This document shows, one piece after another, positions 18,445-27,111 of a stretch of DNA of 64,000 bases. The DNA comes from SNAP01 sp049671745 (GTDB lineage Bacteria > Bacteroidota > Bacteroidia > Bacteroidales > Marinifilaceae): positions 23,561 to 87,560 of the forward strand of contig JBATVL010000087.1 in NCBI GenBank assembly GCA_049671745.1, written 5' to 3'. Each line of letters starts with the position of its first letter. Within the stretch, counting starts at the first letter, position 1. The notes under the pieces were generated by a model. That model was not told the DNA's origin. It worked only from the letters and a program-made list of their open reading frames with translations, and did not search any database. A program made the position numbers and the translations under genes.

Positions 18445-18480
18445 ATTTGTCCAGTTTTTTGCGCAAAAAACTGGACAAAT
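18445..18480. promoter_or_regulatory. Perfect 36-bp palindrome, probable AbiE operator
   Basis: Each half reads ATTTGTCCAGTTTTTTGC inward and the two halves are exact reverse complements with no spacer. The site sits directly upstream of, and touching, the likely -33 region of the AbiE promoter, 48 bases before the antitoxin start. AbiEi proteins are known to bind inverted repeats before their own gene, so this is the likely autorepression site. One half (CTGGACAAAT) also survives beside the decayed copy at 21.8 kb. Confidence 0.75.
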
Positions 18481-18518
18481 CTTCAAGTGAAATCTTGAAA
18501 AGCCTATTCATTACAACA
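18477..18518 (-). repeat. 42-base copy of part of the HigA-like gene
   Basis: This block matches 22833-22874 at 41 of 42 bases. On the minus strand both encode VVMNRLFKISLEDL. Here no surrounding HTH gene exists; the block abuts the AbiE operator, sharing AAAT at the joint. It marks a recombination event involving the regulator gene at 22712. The 97 bases from 18519 to 18615 hold no gene I can support. Confidence 0.8.
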
Positions 18519-18615
18519 GAAGCTCCAGCTGTTCCTTCATAATAACACGAGCAACTACATATGCTATCTCCTCCAGTTTATAATCTCATTTCTTGAGTAG
18601 GAATTTGTGCTTTAC

Positions 18616-19854
18616 TCAATTTCTTAATCTATACAAGATCAGTACTGGGTTTGACTCTTCTGAAATTCCTTTTGCAATACTATGGCTCATATACCTCTTC
18701 CCTTTATTCATAGTAGACACCTCAGTTCTTTCAATAAACTCATCAGCAGAGACATCGCTTAAAATAAATTTGTTATTAATAATTCTTTTTATTTTTCCCA
18801 TAAAAATATCATCAATATCATTGTCTAATATGTTCTTAAAGTCCTTACTTTTCATATTATGCAAGATCTTTTTCTCTTTATCATAATAGAAAAACTCACT
18901 ATCTCCAACAAATACAAATCTCTTACTTTCCCCAATAATACGATTATATTTTACATGTCTAAAATCACCAGTTAATCTGGCTCTCTCAACATTTTCACCT
19001 GTGAATTTATATTTATACTCTTTATTATTCAAGATTATTTGTGGATATAATTTAGAACCTCTGTATTCATACAAGGTATCATTTGCAAATTCTTGAATTC
19101 TAATACATGAATCCTGATAGAGGGAAAGAGTATTTCCTGATACAGAAACTTCAACTTTCATTTTAGGTACCCCATATTTCATAGGGAAATAACTACTTTT
19201 AATACTTCTTAATATATTACCTTTTAAATCTCTCTCTTAAAGTAATGGATACTGTGTCTTAGCTTTAGAACGCCCATCTGAACTTAGATTGTAATCATGT
19301 GTTGAAAATATTGTGTTTGTTTTATCACAGTATATCATATTGGTTGGATAGTCCTTTACTCTTAGGTTCTCATTTAGTAATTTTCCACTATAATCAAACT
19401 CAAGAATTATATGTTTATATAATGCCACAGCATAAATTCTTTTTTTCTTTTTGTTTAAGCAAAATTCAGTGCATACAAACTCTCCTGGCCCTCTTCCTTT
19501 TCTACCTATCTGTCTTAAAAATTTACCTTCAATATTAAAAAGATATAAACCATGTGAGAAATTGATAAAAATATTCTCTTCATCAATTTCAATTGTTCCT
19601 CCTGATCCAATTATACATTCCTTCTTAGTCTCTAAGGGAATATATATAATAGAATCACATATCTCTGAAAATCTTACCTCTTTAGGATGCTTTCTCGCCT
19701 CATTTAAATCAAGATGCAATATACCATCTTTCATTGAAGCATATTTATTTATATCATTTGATAATGGTGATCTATTAGAAGTATTATTACCACATCCAAA
19801 ACAAATACTTGCCATTATTATCAGTGCTATATATAATTTCAGTGTATGTCTCAT
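18616..19854 (-). pseudogene. 6-bladed beta-propeller lipoprotein split by an in-frame stop
   Basis: Two open frames, 19854-19237 and 19182-18616, lie in the same frame and are separated only by a TAA at 19237-19239. Read through, they form a 412-residue lipoprotein (SICFGCGNN lipobox near residue 21) that aligns end to end with the intact gene at 19928. The stop replaces a residue just before RDLKGN, where the paralogue has IRNLKGE. Sequence after the stop still looks like coding sequence, with NDTLYEYRGSKLYPQIILNN and the final NPVLILYRLRN. This is a recent nonsense mutation, a sequencing error, or, less likely, a recoded stop. Confidence 0.8.
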
Positions 19855-19927
19855 TGTAATAAATTTATAGTTTAAAAATAATTCTTTTGGAGCATCTTTT
19901 TGGTGTTATTAACTAAAATAAAATAGC

Positions 19928-21193
19928 TTAGTTTTTTAAGCGAGCTAATACCAATACTGGATTATCTTCTTCAGAAATCTTACAGCTCAAGTTTTCCACA
20001 TATTTGGTATATTTATTCACGTGCTTATCCCCAGTACATTCAGTGTATTTAGTGTTTCGCTCAATAACATCAACTGCTGACACAGTAAACAACAAATACT
20101 TTTCATTAAGAACAAATTGAGGCGACCCCTTAATAATCTGGTCTAAATCATTATTAAAACCTCCATGTGCTTTAATGCCATTTCTAAACATTTCTAGTTT
20201 TCTCTCTCTTTTATCATATATAAAATGCTCACTATTACCCAAGATGATATATCTTTCTGATTCTCCAATAATTCTATTATAAAATAGATTTCGTGCATAT
20301 GAATTATCTTTTCGATTCTTAACTACATTCATATAATTCTTAAAATTCATCTTTTGTTTATATATTTTATTATTTAAAATATATTTAGGTTCTAGTTGAG
20401 AATTATTAATTCGGAATATTGTATCATTTGATAATTCTTGTATATAAAAAGAGGACTTATATCTATGAATATTTGCACCTTTTATACACACACTCATACT
20501 TCCTTTTTTTATATCTTCTTTGGGAAAGGTCTTACTTTTATGGACATGAGATATTTCTCCTTTTAGATTCCTTATTTTAAAGACATCATATTGTAATGAA
20601 TCTAATAATCCTCTAGTTTGCAGTTCATAATCGTGGGAGCTAATAATGTAATCATTTAACTCATCGTATTCAAAATCACAAGGGATGTCATTAATTCTTA
20701 CATTATCATTTAAGAGTTTACCACTATAATCAAACTGAAGTATTCTTCTTTTATAATTTGCTACCGCATATATTCTCTTATCTTTTTTACTAATGCAAAA
20801 ATTAGTACATACATGCTCGTCTGGACCTCTTCCTATTTTACCTATTTGGCATACGAATTCACCTTTTATATTAAAATGATATAAACCCCAACTATAGTCA
20901 ATAAATATATCATCTCCGTCTTTTACAATTTTAGGAAAAGATCTATTTATTAAACACTCTTTATTTGTCTCCAGTGGTATATATATTAAAGAATCACATA
21001 TTTCAGAAAGCATTATATCTCTAGGATGCTTTCTCGCTTCATTTAAATCAAGATGCAAAACACCATCTTTCATTGAAGCATATTTATATTCTTTCTTACT
21101 TAGCTTATTATCTACTTTCTTATTTACGTTTTCACACGAAAAAAAACATAATAGACTCGCGTATATAATAACAATTCTTAAAAATTTATCCAT
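19928..21193 (-). CDS. 6-bladed beta-propeller lipoprotein (DUF5128)
   Basis: A 421-residue lipoprotein: signal LRIVIIYASLLCFFSC with Cys20 as lipid site, then YASMKDGVLHLDLNEARKHP, ICDSLIYIPLET and GRGPDEHVCTNFCI, the typical start of Bacteroidota DUF5128 6-bladed propellers. Blades repeat through to residue 400. Such proteins are common surface or periplasmic lipoproteins; ligands are mostly unknown. It is the intact member of a tandem pair with the split copy downstream; bases 19682-19750 and 21021-21089 are nearly identical between the two. Confidence 0.85.
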   Translation of the reverse strand: MDKFLRIVIIYASLLCFFSCENVNKKVDNKLSKKEYKYASMKDGVLHLDLNEARKHPRDIMLSEICDSLIYIPLETNKECLINRSFPKIVKDGDDIFIDYSWGLYHFNIKGEFVCQIGKIGRGPDEHVCTNFCISKKDKRIYAVANYKRRILQFDYSGKLLNDNVRINDIPCDFEYDELNDYIISSHDYELQTRGLLDSLQYDVFKIRNLKGEISHVHKSKTFPKEDIKKGSMSVCIKGANIHRYKSSFYIQELSNDTIFRINNSQLEPKYILNNKIYKQKMNFKNYMNVVKNRKDNSYARNLFYNRIIGESERYIILGNSEHFIYDKRERKLEMFRNGIKAHGGFNNDLDQIIKGSPQFVLNEKYLLFTVSAVDVIERNTKYTECTGDKHVNKYTKYVENLSCKISEEDNPVLVLARLKN

Positions 21194-21413
21194 TATATAT
21201 ATATTACTGATTTACCCTATCTCCTATCTCTGACATTTTACCAACCGCACAAACGGAAACCACCTTTTAAATCATTCATTTCAGACTTTGAGATACTCTC
21301 TATACTTAATTCTGTTAACTTACACGTTTAAACATACTAAATACTTTTGTGAGATACAAAATTTAAATAATTGTCTCGTCCGAAAATAGCTTTACAAAAA
21401 ATCATTAAAAGAA

Positions 21414-21600
21414 ATGACAGAAAAAAGTAAACTTATTACAGGACTAGAAAAAGGAGAAATAATAAAATCTCCAAACAATTACTTCACAGAAACAGAAAAG
21501 CGACAAATCGTAGAAGAATATCTAAGTACCGATTCAAGCAATATCCAAATATGAAGAAAACACACAGGACAGACAGAAGAACACAGACAGCTATTAAGAT
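21414..21600 (+). pseudogene. Remnant of an IS3-type transposase orfA
   Basis: The frame from the ATG at 21414 encodes SPNNYFTETEKRQIVEEYLS followed by TDSSNIQI, a stop, then RKHTGQTEEHRQLLR. This is the N-terminal helix-turn-helix of Bacteroidota IS3-type OrfA proteins, where a Trp is expected at the stop position (TGG to TGA). The reading ends at the joint with the AbiEi fragment. No inverted repeats or orfB remain, so the element is dead. Confidence 0.75.
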
Positions 21601-21826
21601 TAAACACCTTTAGATAACCTTTTTATTTCCCTGTTCCTCAAGACTCACAAGGGTCTTTATGGCTGCCTCATATTGCTATAAGTTTCACTCCAAGATCTGC
21701 ATACTTAAAAGTTAACCACCTCTTCCTTCTTCTCTACCTTCTTGGCTATCTGCTGTAATATCTTCATAAGATAAAATCTTATTGCTTACAAAATTAAAGA
21801 TACAAACTCAAAAAGCTGGACAAATA
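21601..21826 (-). pseudogene. Decayed 5' copy of the AbiEi antitoxin gene and its leader
   Basis: This stretch matches 18230-18480 closely: the codons for about the first 55 residues, the start region, the leader with the promoter area and half of the operator (GCTGGACAAAT). It differs by several small deletions and insertions that break the frame, for example in ATTTCCCTG and GCTATAAGTTTC. It is joined to the IS remnant at the TAAACACCTT shared with the true gene. The rest of the gap 21194-21968 holds nothing else I can identify except the channel promoter. Confidence 0.85.
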
Positions 21827-21934
21827 TTTAATAAACATCATAAAATATACTAATCATTTACTTACTTTTTTATAATAATTAGAATATTTCTTTTTTTAAT
21901 ATTCATACAACATCAATTGTTTAATCAAATAATA

Positions 21935-21942
21935 TATATTTG
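21935..21942 (+). promoter_or_regulatory. -7 box for the potassium channel gene
   Basis: TATATTTG matches TAnnTTTG and lies 27 bases before the ATG. A TTG at 21917 is only 15 bases upstream, shorter than the usual spacing. Confidence 0.35.
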
Positions 21943-21968
21943 AATCTTTATTAAACTATATATGATAC

Positions 21969-22634
21969 ATGATGATTGATGTAAAAAAACAAGCTATCTG
22001 GGAAATCTTTATAATGTTACTTTCTCTATATGTTATAGCAGAATTATCAATAGAGATAATTTCTCCTTTTTCATATGCTACTCAAGTTATTTTAGATTGG
22101 GTTGATCTTGGTATTTGTATGATATTTCTACTTGATTTTTTCTATTTTCTTTACTATTCTGATAATAAAAAACAATATTTTAAAAGGAGATGGATAGATT
22201 TATTATCATCTATTCCTTTTGGTGGTATTCTTCGTGCCTTTAGAGTTGCCAGAGTTCTAAGATTTCTTAAATTTATAAAACTACTAAGGGGAGTAAAAGG
22301 AGTATTACCTATAATTAGATGGTTAACAGCAAATAAATTAAGAAGTGTCCTTATTTCATATATTGCAATTCTTATAGTTCTAGTATTTTACGCTTCTCTT
22401 GCTTTTTATAGTATTGAAAAAGATGCAAACCAAAATGTAAATGAATTTTTTGATTCTATATGGTGGTCTTTTATAACTTTAACATCTGTAGGATATGGAG
22501 ATATATTCCCTGTTACTAAAGCAGGAAAAATAATTGCAATGATTTTAACAATAAGTGGTATGGGATTATTTTCACTTATAACGGCAGAATTATCTGCTAA
22601 ATTCCTGCATTATATAAATACAAATAAAAAATAA
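21969..22634 (+). CDS. Voltage-gated-like potassium channel
   Basis: A 221-residue ion channel. Hydrophobic segments near 10-30 and 42-62, an Arg-rich S4-like segment (RAFRVARVLRFLKFIKLLR, about 80-98), S5 (125-148), the pore loop with the filter LTSVGYGD (about 171-178) and S6 (188-208). The TVGYGD-type filter shows potassium selectivity; the S4-like segment suggests voltage sensing. It assembles as a tetramer in the inner membrane. It has no C-terminal regulatory domain. It is the only plus-strand gene within this scarred region and appears intact. Confidence 0.92.
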   Translation: MMIDVKKQAIWEIFIMLLSLYVIAELSIEIISPFSYATQVILDWVDLGICMIFLLDFFYFLYYSDNKKQYFKRRWIDLLSSIPFGGILRAFRVARVLRFLKFIKLLRGVKGVLPIIRWLTANKLRSVLISYIAILIVLVFYASLAFYSIEKDANQNVNEFFDSIWWSFITLTSVGYGDIFPVTKAGKIIAMILTISGMGLFSLITAELSAKFLHYINTNKK

Positions 22635-22711
22635 TATAAAAAGTTCATATTTATCAAATCTAATAAATTTACCGAGCAGTTCATCCTACCGAATCCGAGC
22701 ATTATAATCAA

Positions 22712-23296
22712 TCAGACACAAACAGACTGTAGATCAAGATCTTTACGAGTCAACTTTATTTTATTATTAGGTAGAGATTTAAGAGTTCTTCTAATATGCA
22801 GTGCTCTTTCAGCCTTTATAAAAGTAGGCATTAAATCTTCAAGTGAAATCTTAAAAAGCCTATTCATTACAACAATATCCTCTTTAGAGAAAGGACGTAA
22901 ACCATTAATAAGTTCAGACATATAAGATTTACTATGACAAAGTAATTTAGCAAGATCACTCTGATTCAAATCATTAGACTTTAGACTAAGCTTAATTAAT
23001 TCCTTTCTTCTCTGATAAAAAAGATTCTCCAATTGCACAAGCTGTTCAGCCAAATCACTTTCTTTAACCTGTTCATCAGTTATATTCTCCTCATCAGTCC
23101 AATGTTCTAGCTCGTACTTCTTTATTAACTTACGCACATGTTTACGAACAGGAATATAAGAATCATCCTCCTTCACCAACACTCGAAGTTTTAGGTATAG
23201 ACTAGAAGCTTTCTCAAACTCTAGTTCACTACTTAAAGATTCAAGTTTCTCAATATTATTTATAGATAATCTGTTCATCAGTTGTAAAGTATACAT
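22712..23296 (-). CDS. XRE/HigA-like transcriptional regulator (orphan antitoxin)
   Basis: A 194-residue protein with a helical N-terminal half (1-100, acidic) and a helix-turn-helix at about 105-160 (NDLNQSDLAKLLCHSKSYMS, ELINGLRPFSKEDIVVMNRL). This layout is that of HigA-type antitoxins, but no HigB toxin or fragment was found on either side. A -7 box (23308) and a near-perfect palindrome (23318-23348) directly upstream suggest it represses itself. A 42-base piece of this gene is duplicated at 18477. Confidence 0.8.
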   Translation of the reverse strand: MYTLQLMNRLSINNIEKLESLSSELEFEKASSLYLKLRVLVKEDDSYIPVRKHVRKLIKKYELEHWTDEENITDEQVKESDLAEQLVQLENLFYQRRKELIKLSLKSNDLNQSDLAKLLCHSKSYMSELINGLRPFSKEDIVVMNRLFKISLEDLMPTFIKAERALHIRRTLKSLPNNKIKLTRKDLDLQSVCV

Positions 23297-23307
23297 TTGA
23301 ATTTACG

Positions 23308-23315
23308 CAAACATA
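23308..23315 (-). promoter_or_regulatory. -7 box of the HigA-like gene
   Basis: TATGTTTG on the minus strand, 11 bases before the ATG at 23296, so the leader would be only a few bases long. Confidence 0.45.
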
Positions 23316-23317
23316 CA

Positions 23318-23348
23318 ACAATAGTTCCATATTATATGAAACTATTGT
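23318..23348. promoter_or_regulatory. Palindrome over the HigA-like promoter
   Basis: Two 14-base arms (ACAATAGTTCCATA and TATGAAACTATTGT) pair with one mismatch around a 3-base centre. The site covers the -33 region next to the -7 box at 23308, as expected for an autorepressor operator. The remaining bases to 23441 hold no gene I can support. Confidence 0.55.
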
Positions 23349-23441
23349 GTGTCTTTTATCACAAATTAATCTAAAGGATTATATAGCATTTTCTTTAACA
23401 GGAGTATATTTAAACCAAGAAATAGTACAAGACTACAAATC

Positions 23442-24265
23442 TCATTTACCTAATATTCCATTATTTTCATGGAGAATTTCAAGTGCTTCATTTTTAGTTA
23501 AATTAAACCATCCTCTTCTTTCCCTCTTAGTCTTAAATTCTTCATGAAATTTATTTTCAAGTTCAAAATAATCATCAGTCTCAATATACCAAATAACTTC
23601 TAAGTCATAAGGTAATGATGTTTGTAATTGAGAAACACGAGCTGCAATATTTTTAGTTCTACCAATTTTAACTAGAGAATTTTTGTTTTCATTATACAAT
23701 TCTTTAGATATATATCATATTCCTTTTTTGCAAGTTCTAAACACTGTAATGGTTTATCCGAAGAATTTAAGCAAACTGCGTTTTTCACTCTTTCTTCTAT
23801 TTCTTCATATGATTCTAAACCACTTAATTTCGAATCTCTTGAAATATCAAATTCTATCTCTCCTATTAAATCATCACGTCCTTCTTGCAATAGTAACCAA
23901 GAGGCAAAGGTATGATTAGTTTTATCTCGTTTTATGCCCCTAAAATCACAAATATTCAACAGATTCAATACTAAATCAAATGTCTCTTTTTTTTGTTCAG
24001 ATCCATCGTATATATATTCACACTTAGTCAATAATTCAGTTGCTCTCTTTGGTGTCACACTTATTGTTGAATTCCCCATATGTATACTTGACTTTTCTAC
24101 CTTACGAAAATTTCCTTTTAACTCTCTCTTTAAATCAATTCTTACAGCACATTCTGATTCATCCATAAGAAAAATCCTATAATAATTAGAACCAGAACCG
24201 ATTAAATACACCTCTGATATTTTATTTATAGGTAATCTTTTTATCATTGAAATTATTTCCGACAT
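23442..24265 (-). pseudogene. Frameshifted protein with YozE-like and GIY-YIG (T5orf172) parts
   Basis: Two overlapping frames seem to be one broken gene. The first (24265-23672, 197 residues) ends with FASWLLLQEGRDDLIGEIEF and SYEEIEERV, a pattern like YozE SAM-like domains, then KEYDIYL. The second (from about 23714 to 23442) continues ELYNENKNSLVKIGRTKNI and ends in LENKFHEEF and RRGWFNLT, a T5orf172 GIY-YIG domain whose first strand (YxIYL) is found only in the first frame. A single shift near 23705 would join them. The intact protein would be a small GIY-YIG protein with a DNA- or protein-binding front half. Function is unknown. Confidence 0.65.
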
Positions 24266-24336
24266 AAAATTTTTATTTTAATTGTATTTATTCCCCAAAT
24301 CAGAGAAATTTAAATTATTACTATATATGATCTTTA

Positions 24337-24706
24337 TTAATGTTTAATTTTTTCGTTTTCAAACTCAAGATTTTCAATTTCCCAAGTAGATCTTCTTACT
24401 TCATCAGCAACATTTTCAACTCCTTATCATCATCCAAAGACATTAAAAGTTCATCACTGATTTTATAAAGGGCTTTAAAAGCAAAAAAACTCTTTTTCTC
24501 AATTCTTTAAATCTTTCTGTATGCATCATACAATCACTTTCTTCTAGTTTCTCATCATCCCAATTAAAATCATTCTTACTTAATTCAAATTTTGTTTCAT
24601 AATCATCAATTTGCTTAAACCCAAATCTAACAGCAGAACTCTTAGAATTAAAATAATTATCTTCTCCTATAGCTATCTTCGTATTTCTTGTTCTGTCATT
24701 TTTCAA
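24337..24706 (-). pseudogene. Multiply frameshifted small charged protein
   Basis: Coding-like sequence runs through three frames: IAIGEDNYFNSKSSAVRFGF to ERFKELRKRV, then, after a run of seven T, FFAFKALYKISDELLMSLDDD, then VENVADEVRRSTWEIENLEF to a TAA at 24337. The best start, ATG at 24699 (MTEQEIRR), is also out of frame with the first piece; the open frame itself begins with TTG at 24706. I do not recognise the protein. Three shifts in 370 bases indicate a decayed gene. Confidence 0.55.
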
Positions 24707-24876
24707 TAAAAGCTAACTTGTTTAAAATAACTTCATTGATATTATTTTTTTCATTTATTTTGAATTTAAAGTGAATAGCTTTTTGAATGCTACATACTTT
24801 TTTGATAAGAACCACTTTGACGAGAATCAGGTATCAAGTAAGAGTAGGAATATGCATTGCAACCTTAAATCATATG

Positions 24877-24927
24877 AGTAATGGTAGATTGTATATTAAC
24901 TTCCTGTCAAATACACCTACCATTACT
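24877..24927. repeat. Inverted repeat between a pseudogene and the DUF2130 gene
   Basis: AGTAATGGTAG (24877-24887) pairs perfectly with CTACCATTACT (24917-24927) across 29 bases. It lies 28 bases after the DUF2130 stop, so it may be that gene's weak terminator or a leftover of a mobile element. The rest of 24707-24955 shows nothing else. Confidence 0.4.
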
Positions 24928-24955
24928 TATACAAAATGTTATAGTCTCGTTTTTA

Positions 24956-26743
24956 TTATTTAATCTCTACTAGGTCAGCAAATTTTGCTTTCATCGTTGG
25001 ATTACCATAAGTCAATTTTCTAATCGTTAAATCATCTGCTTTATTATTTGCTAAACGTAAATTATTTTCAGATGATAAAAGAGCATCTTTAGTTTTTTGA
25101 AGATGAATAATCGTTTTATCTATTTCGTCAATAGCAGTTTTAAATTTTCTACTAGCTAAATCATAATTTCTTGCAAATCCTTGTTTAAAGACTTCCATGT
25201 TTTCTTCAAACTTTGTAACATCAACGTTTTGATTTTTCATCAAATTAAGTTCAGCCTTGTATTCCAATGAACTCATTGCTGCATTACGAAGCAGCGTAAT
25301 AATTTGTATGAAAAATTGTGGGCGTACAACATACATTTTTTTAAACTTATAAAAAACATCAACTATACCAGCATTATAGAATTCACTATCTGATTCCAAA
25401 AGAGAAACTAAAACTGCGTATTCACAATTCTTATCCTTACGGTCTTTATCAAGTTTTGTAAAGAAATCATCGTTTTTCTTTTTAGTAACAGTTTCATCAT
25501 TCTCATTTTTCATTTCAAACATAATTGAAATAATCTCATTTCCTGCATCATCTTTTTCTCTATAGATAAAATCACCTTTAGTTCCACCAGTCGAATCATT
25601 ATCTTTCTCAAAATATGCATTACGAAAGGCAGTTGCTCGTAATTTGTTAAATTCAGATTCACAATGTTGTTCTAAAGTTTCACCAATCATCTTTGTCGAA
25701 AGTTTCTGCTTAAAGTCTTTTAAACGAGTAATCTCATCATCTTTCATTTTGATGGTTTCATCTTTCGTATTAAGTTTATTTATAAATTGTTCTTTAATAG
25801 AACCTTCAAGCAACACTTTTTCAGTTTCTTTGATTTTTAAATCGTTAACAAGGTCATCACGTTCTTTTTCAATTACCTTAGTTGATTCTGATACAGCTAA
25901 TTTCTTTTCAGTTTCTGCTTTATCGATTTTTGATCTCATTTCAGAAAGTTCAGCAGTACTTTGAGCTTTTAGTTCAGTTAGTTTTCTATCCTTTTCTGCC
26001 AATTCTTTTTGTAATGTATTTTTAATATTTACCTCAGCTAATTGCACAGCATTCTCATTTTCAGTCTTATTGGCTTTTAAATTGTTAACAAGATCATCAC
26101 GTTCTTTTTCAATTCCTTTAATTGCTTCTGATACAGCTAATTTCTTTTCAGTTTCTGATTTATCAATTAACGATCTCATATCAGAAATTTCAGCTTCTTT
26201 TATCGCTAATTTCTCAGAAAGTTCAGCATTGCTTTGTGCTTTCAGTTCAGTTAGTTTCCTATCCTTTTCTGCAAGTTCTTTTTGCAATGTATTTTTGATG
26301 TTTGCTTCTGCTAATTTGACAGCATTCTCTTTTTCTTTTCCTTTAATATCTAAATCATTAGCAAGATCATCACGTTCTTTTTCAATTTCTTTAGTTGCTT
26401 CTGATATTGCTAACTTTTTCTCAGTCTCTGCTTTATCAATTCTCGACTTCATGTCAGAGATTTCAGCTTCCTTTGTTGCTAGCGTCTCTGATAATTCAGT
26501 ATCGCTAAGAGCTTTTAGTTTAGTTAGTTTTATATCCTTTTCTGCCAGTTCTTTTTGCAATATATTTGTAATGTTTGCTTCTGCCAATTTCACAGCATTC
26601 CTTTTTTCTTTATCAGCAATATCAAGTCTATTATTAAGCTCATCTTCAAATTGATGGTCACGAACTTGTTTTAGAATATCAGCAAATCCAGCTTCATCAA
26701 CTTTAAATGCTTTTTTGCAATTGGGACAGATTATTTCATTCAT
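24956..26743 (-). CDS. DUF2130 protein with coiled-coil repeats
   Basis: A 595-residue soluble protein. The ATG at 26743 is preferred over an upstream one at 26779 because MNEIICPNCKKAFKVDE is the normal start, with a CPNC metal-binding knuckle (6-9). Residues 46-307 are a highly charged coiled coil built of three repeats. Residues about 345-490 are the DUF2130 domain (MIGETLEQHCESEFNKLRA, GTKGDFIYREKD, SIMFEMKNEND, AVLVSLLESDSEFYNAGI), which has a restriction-nuclease-like look with Asp, Glu and Lys in GDF and FEMKN. The role of DUF2130 proteins is unknown. A 22-bp palindrome lies upstream. Confidence 0.88.
   Translation of the reverse strand: MNEIICPNCKKAFKVDEAGFADILKQVRDHQFEDELNNRLDIADKEKRNAVKLAEANITNILQKELAEKDIKLTKLKALSDTELSETLATKEAEISDMKSRIDKAETEKKLAISEATKEIEKERDDLANDLDIKGKEKENAVKLAEANIKNTLQKELAEKDRKLTELKAQSNAELSEKLAIKEAEISDMRSLIDKSETEKKLAVSEAIKGIEKERDDLVNNLKANKTENENAVQLAEVNIKNTLQKELAEKDRKLTELKAQSTAELSEMRSKIDKAETEKKLAVSESTKVIEKERDDLVNDLKIKETEKVLLEGSIKEQFINKLNTKDETIKMKDDEITRLKDFKQKLSTKMIGETLEQHCESEFNKLRATAFRNAYFEKDNDSTGGTKGDFIYREKDDAGNEIISIMFEMKNENDETVTKKKNDDFFTKLDKDRKDKNCEYAVLVSLLESDSEFYNAGIVDVFYKFKKMYVVRPQFFIQIITLLRNAAMSSLEYKAELNLMKNQNVDVTKFEENMEVFKQGFARNYDLASRKFKTAIDEIDKTIIHLQKTKDALLSSENNLRLANNKADDLTIRKLTYGNPTMKAKFADLVEIK
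25823..26608 (-). repeat. Three tandem in-frame repeats in the DUF2130 gene
   Basis: Units are 26608-26336 (91 residues), 26335-26063 (91) and 26062-25823 (80). Each begins with E.(N)NAV.LAE.NI and contains LQKELAEKD and EIEKERDD-like blocks. The third lacks 11 residues (KLAIKEAEISD) found in the second. The units are similar in DNA as well as protein, so duplication was fairly recent, and unit number may vary between strains. Confidence 0.85.
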
Positions 26744-26788
26744 ATTTTTTGATTTTTCATGGTTCCGTAAATAAACCACAATGCATTT

Positions 26789-26810
26789 ATAACATCAATA
26801 TTGATGTTAT
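26789..26810. promoter_or_regulatory. Perfect 22-bp palindrome upstream of the DUF2130 gene
   Basis: Each half reads ATAACATCAAT inward. It lies 46 bases before the DUF2130 start and could be an operator, though no clear promoter boxes were seen next to it. Confidence 0.5.
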
Positions 26811-27111
26811 TTATTTATTATCTTTTTAAAAGATGACTATACACAACTAATTCAGATGATTTTAGAAATCAGTTTAGCCATCGCAAAATTCAATATCATC
26901 AATAGTTTGTTAAAATATGTCTCCATATAAAATAATCTTTGCTTTCATTCCTATTCAAATCACTATCAATAATCAAACTTATAAAAATATATGTTCAAAC
27001 ACTATTGTTTTGTGTAAAAAAATAATAAACACACATAAAATTAACAGCTCACAAATCCCACCGTTAAAACAAAAAATAAAAAGCACCCAAATCCCAACCC
27101 AAAACCAAAGA

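Noticed and set aside
18519..18615. Possible short peptide (LEEIAYVVARVIMKEQLELL) between the AbiE operator and the propeller gene
   Set aside because: It is under 30 codons with a stop just upstream and matches no family I know; it may be a leftover of the same recombination.
23300..23441. A HigB toxin gene upstream of the HigA-like regulator
   Set aside because: No frame longer than about 25 codons resembles a toxin in either strand.
25644..26654. Long plus-strand frames opposite the DUF2130 gene
   Set aside because: They are the reverse reading of the charged coiled-coil repeats (Ser/Phe-rich) and have no independent support.
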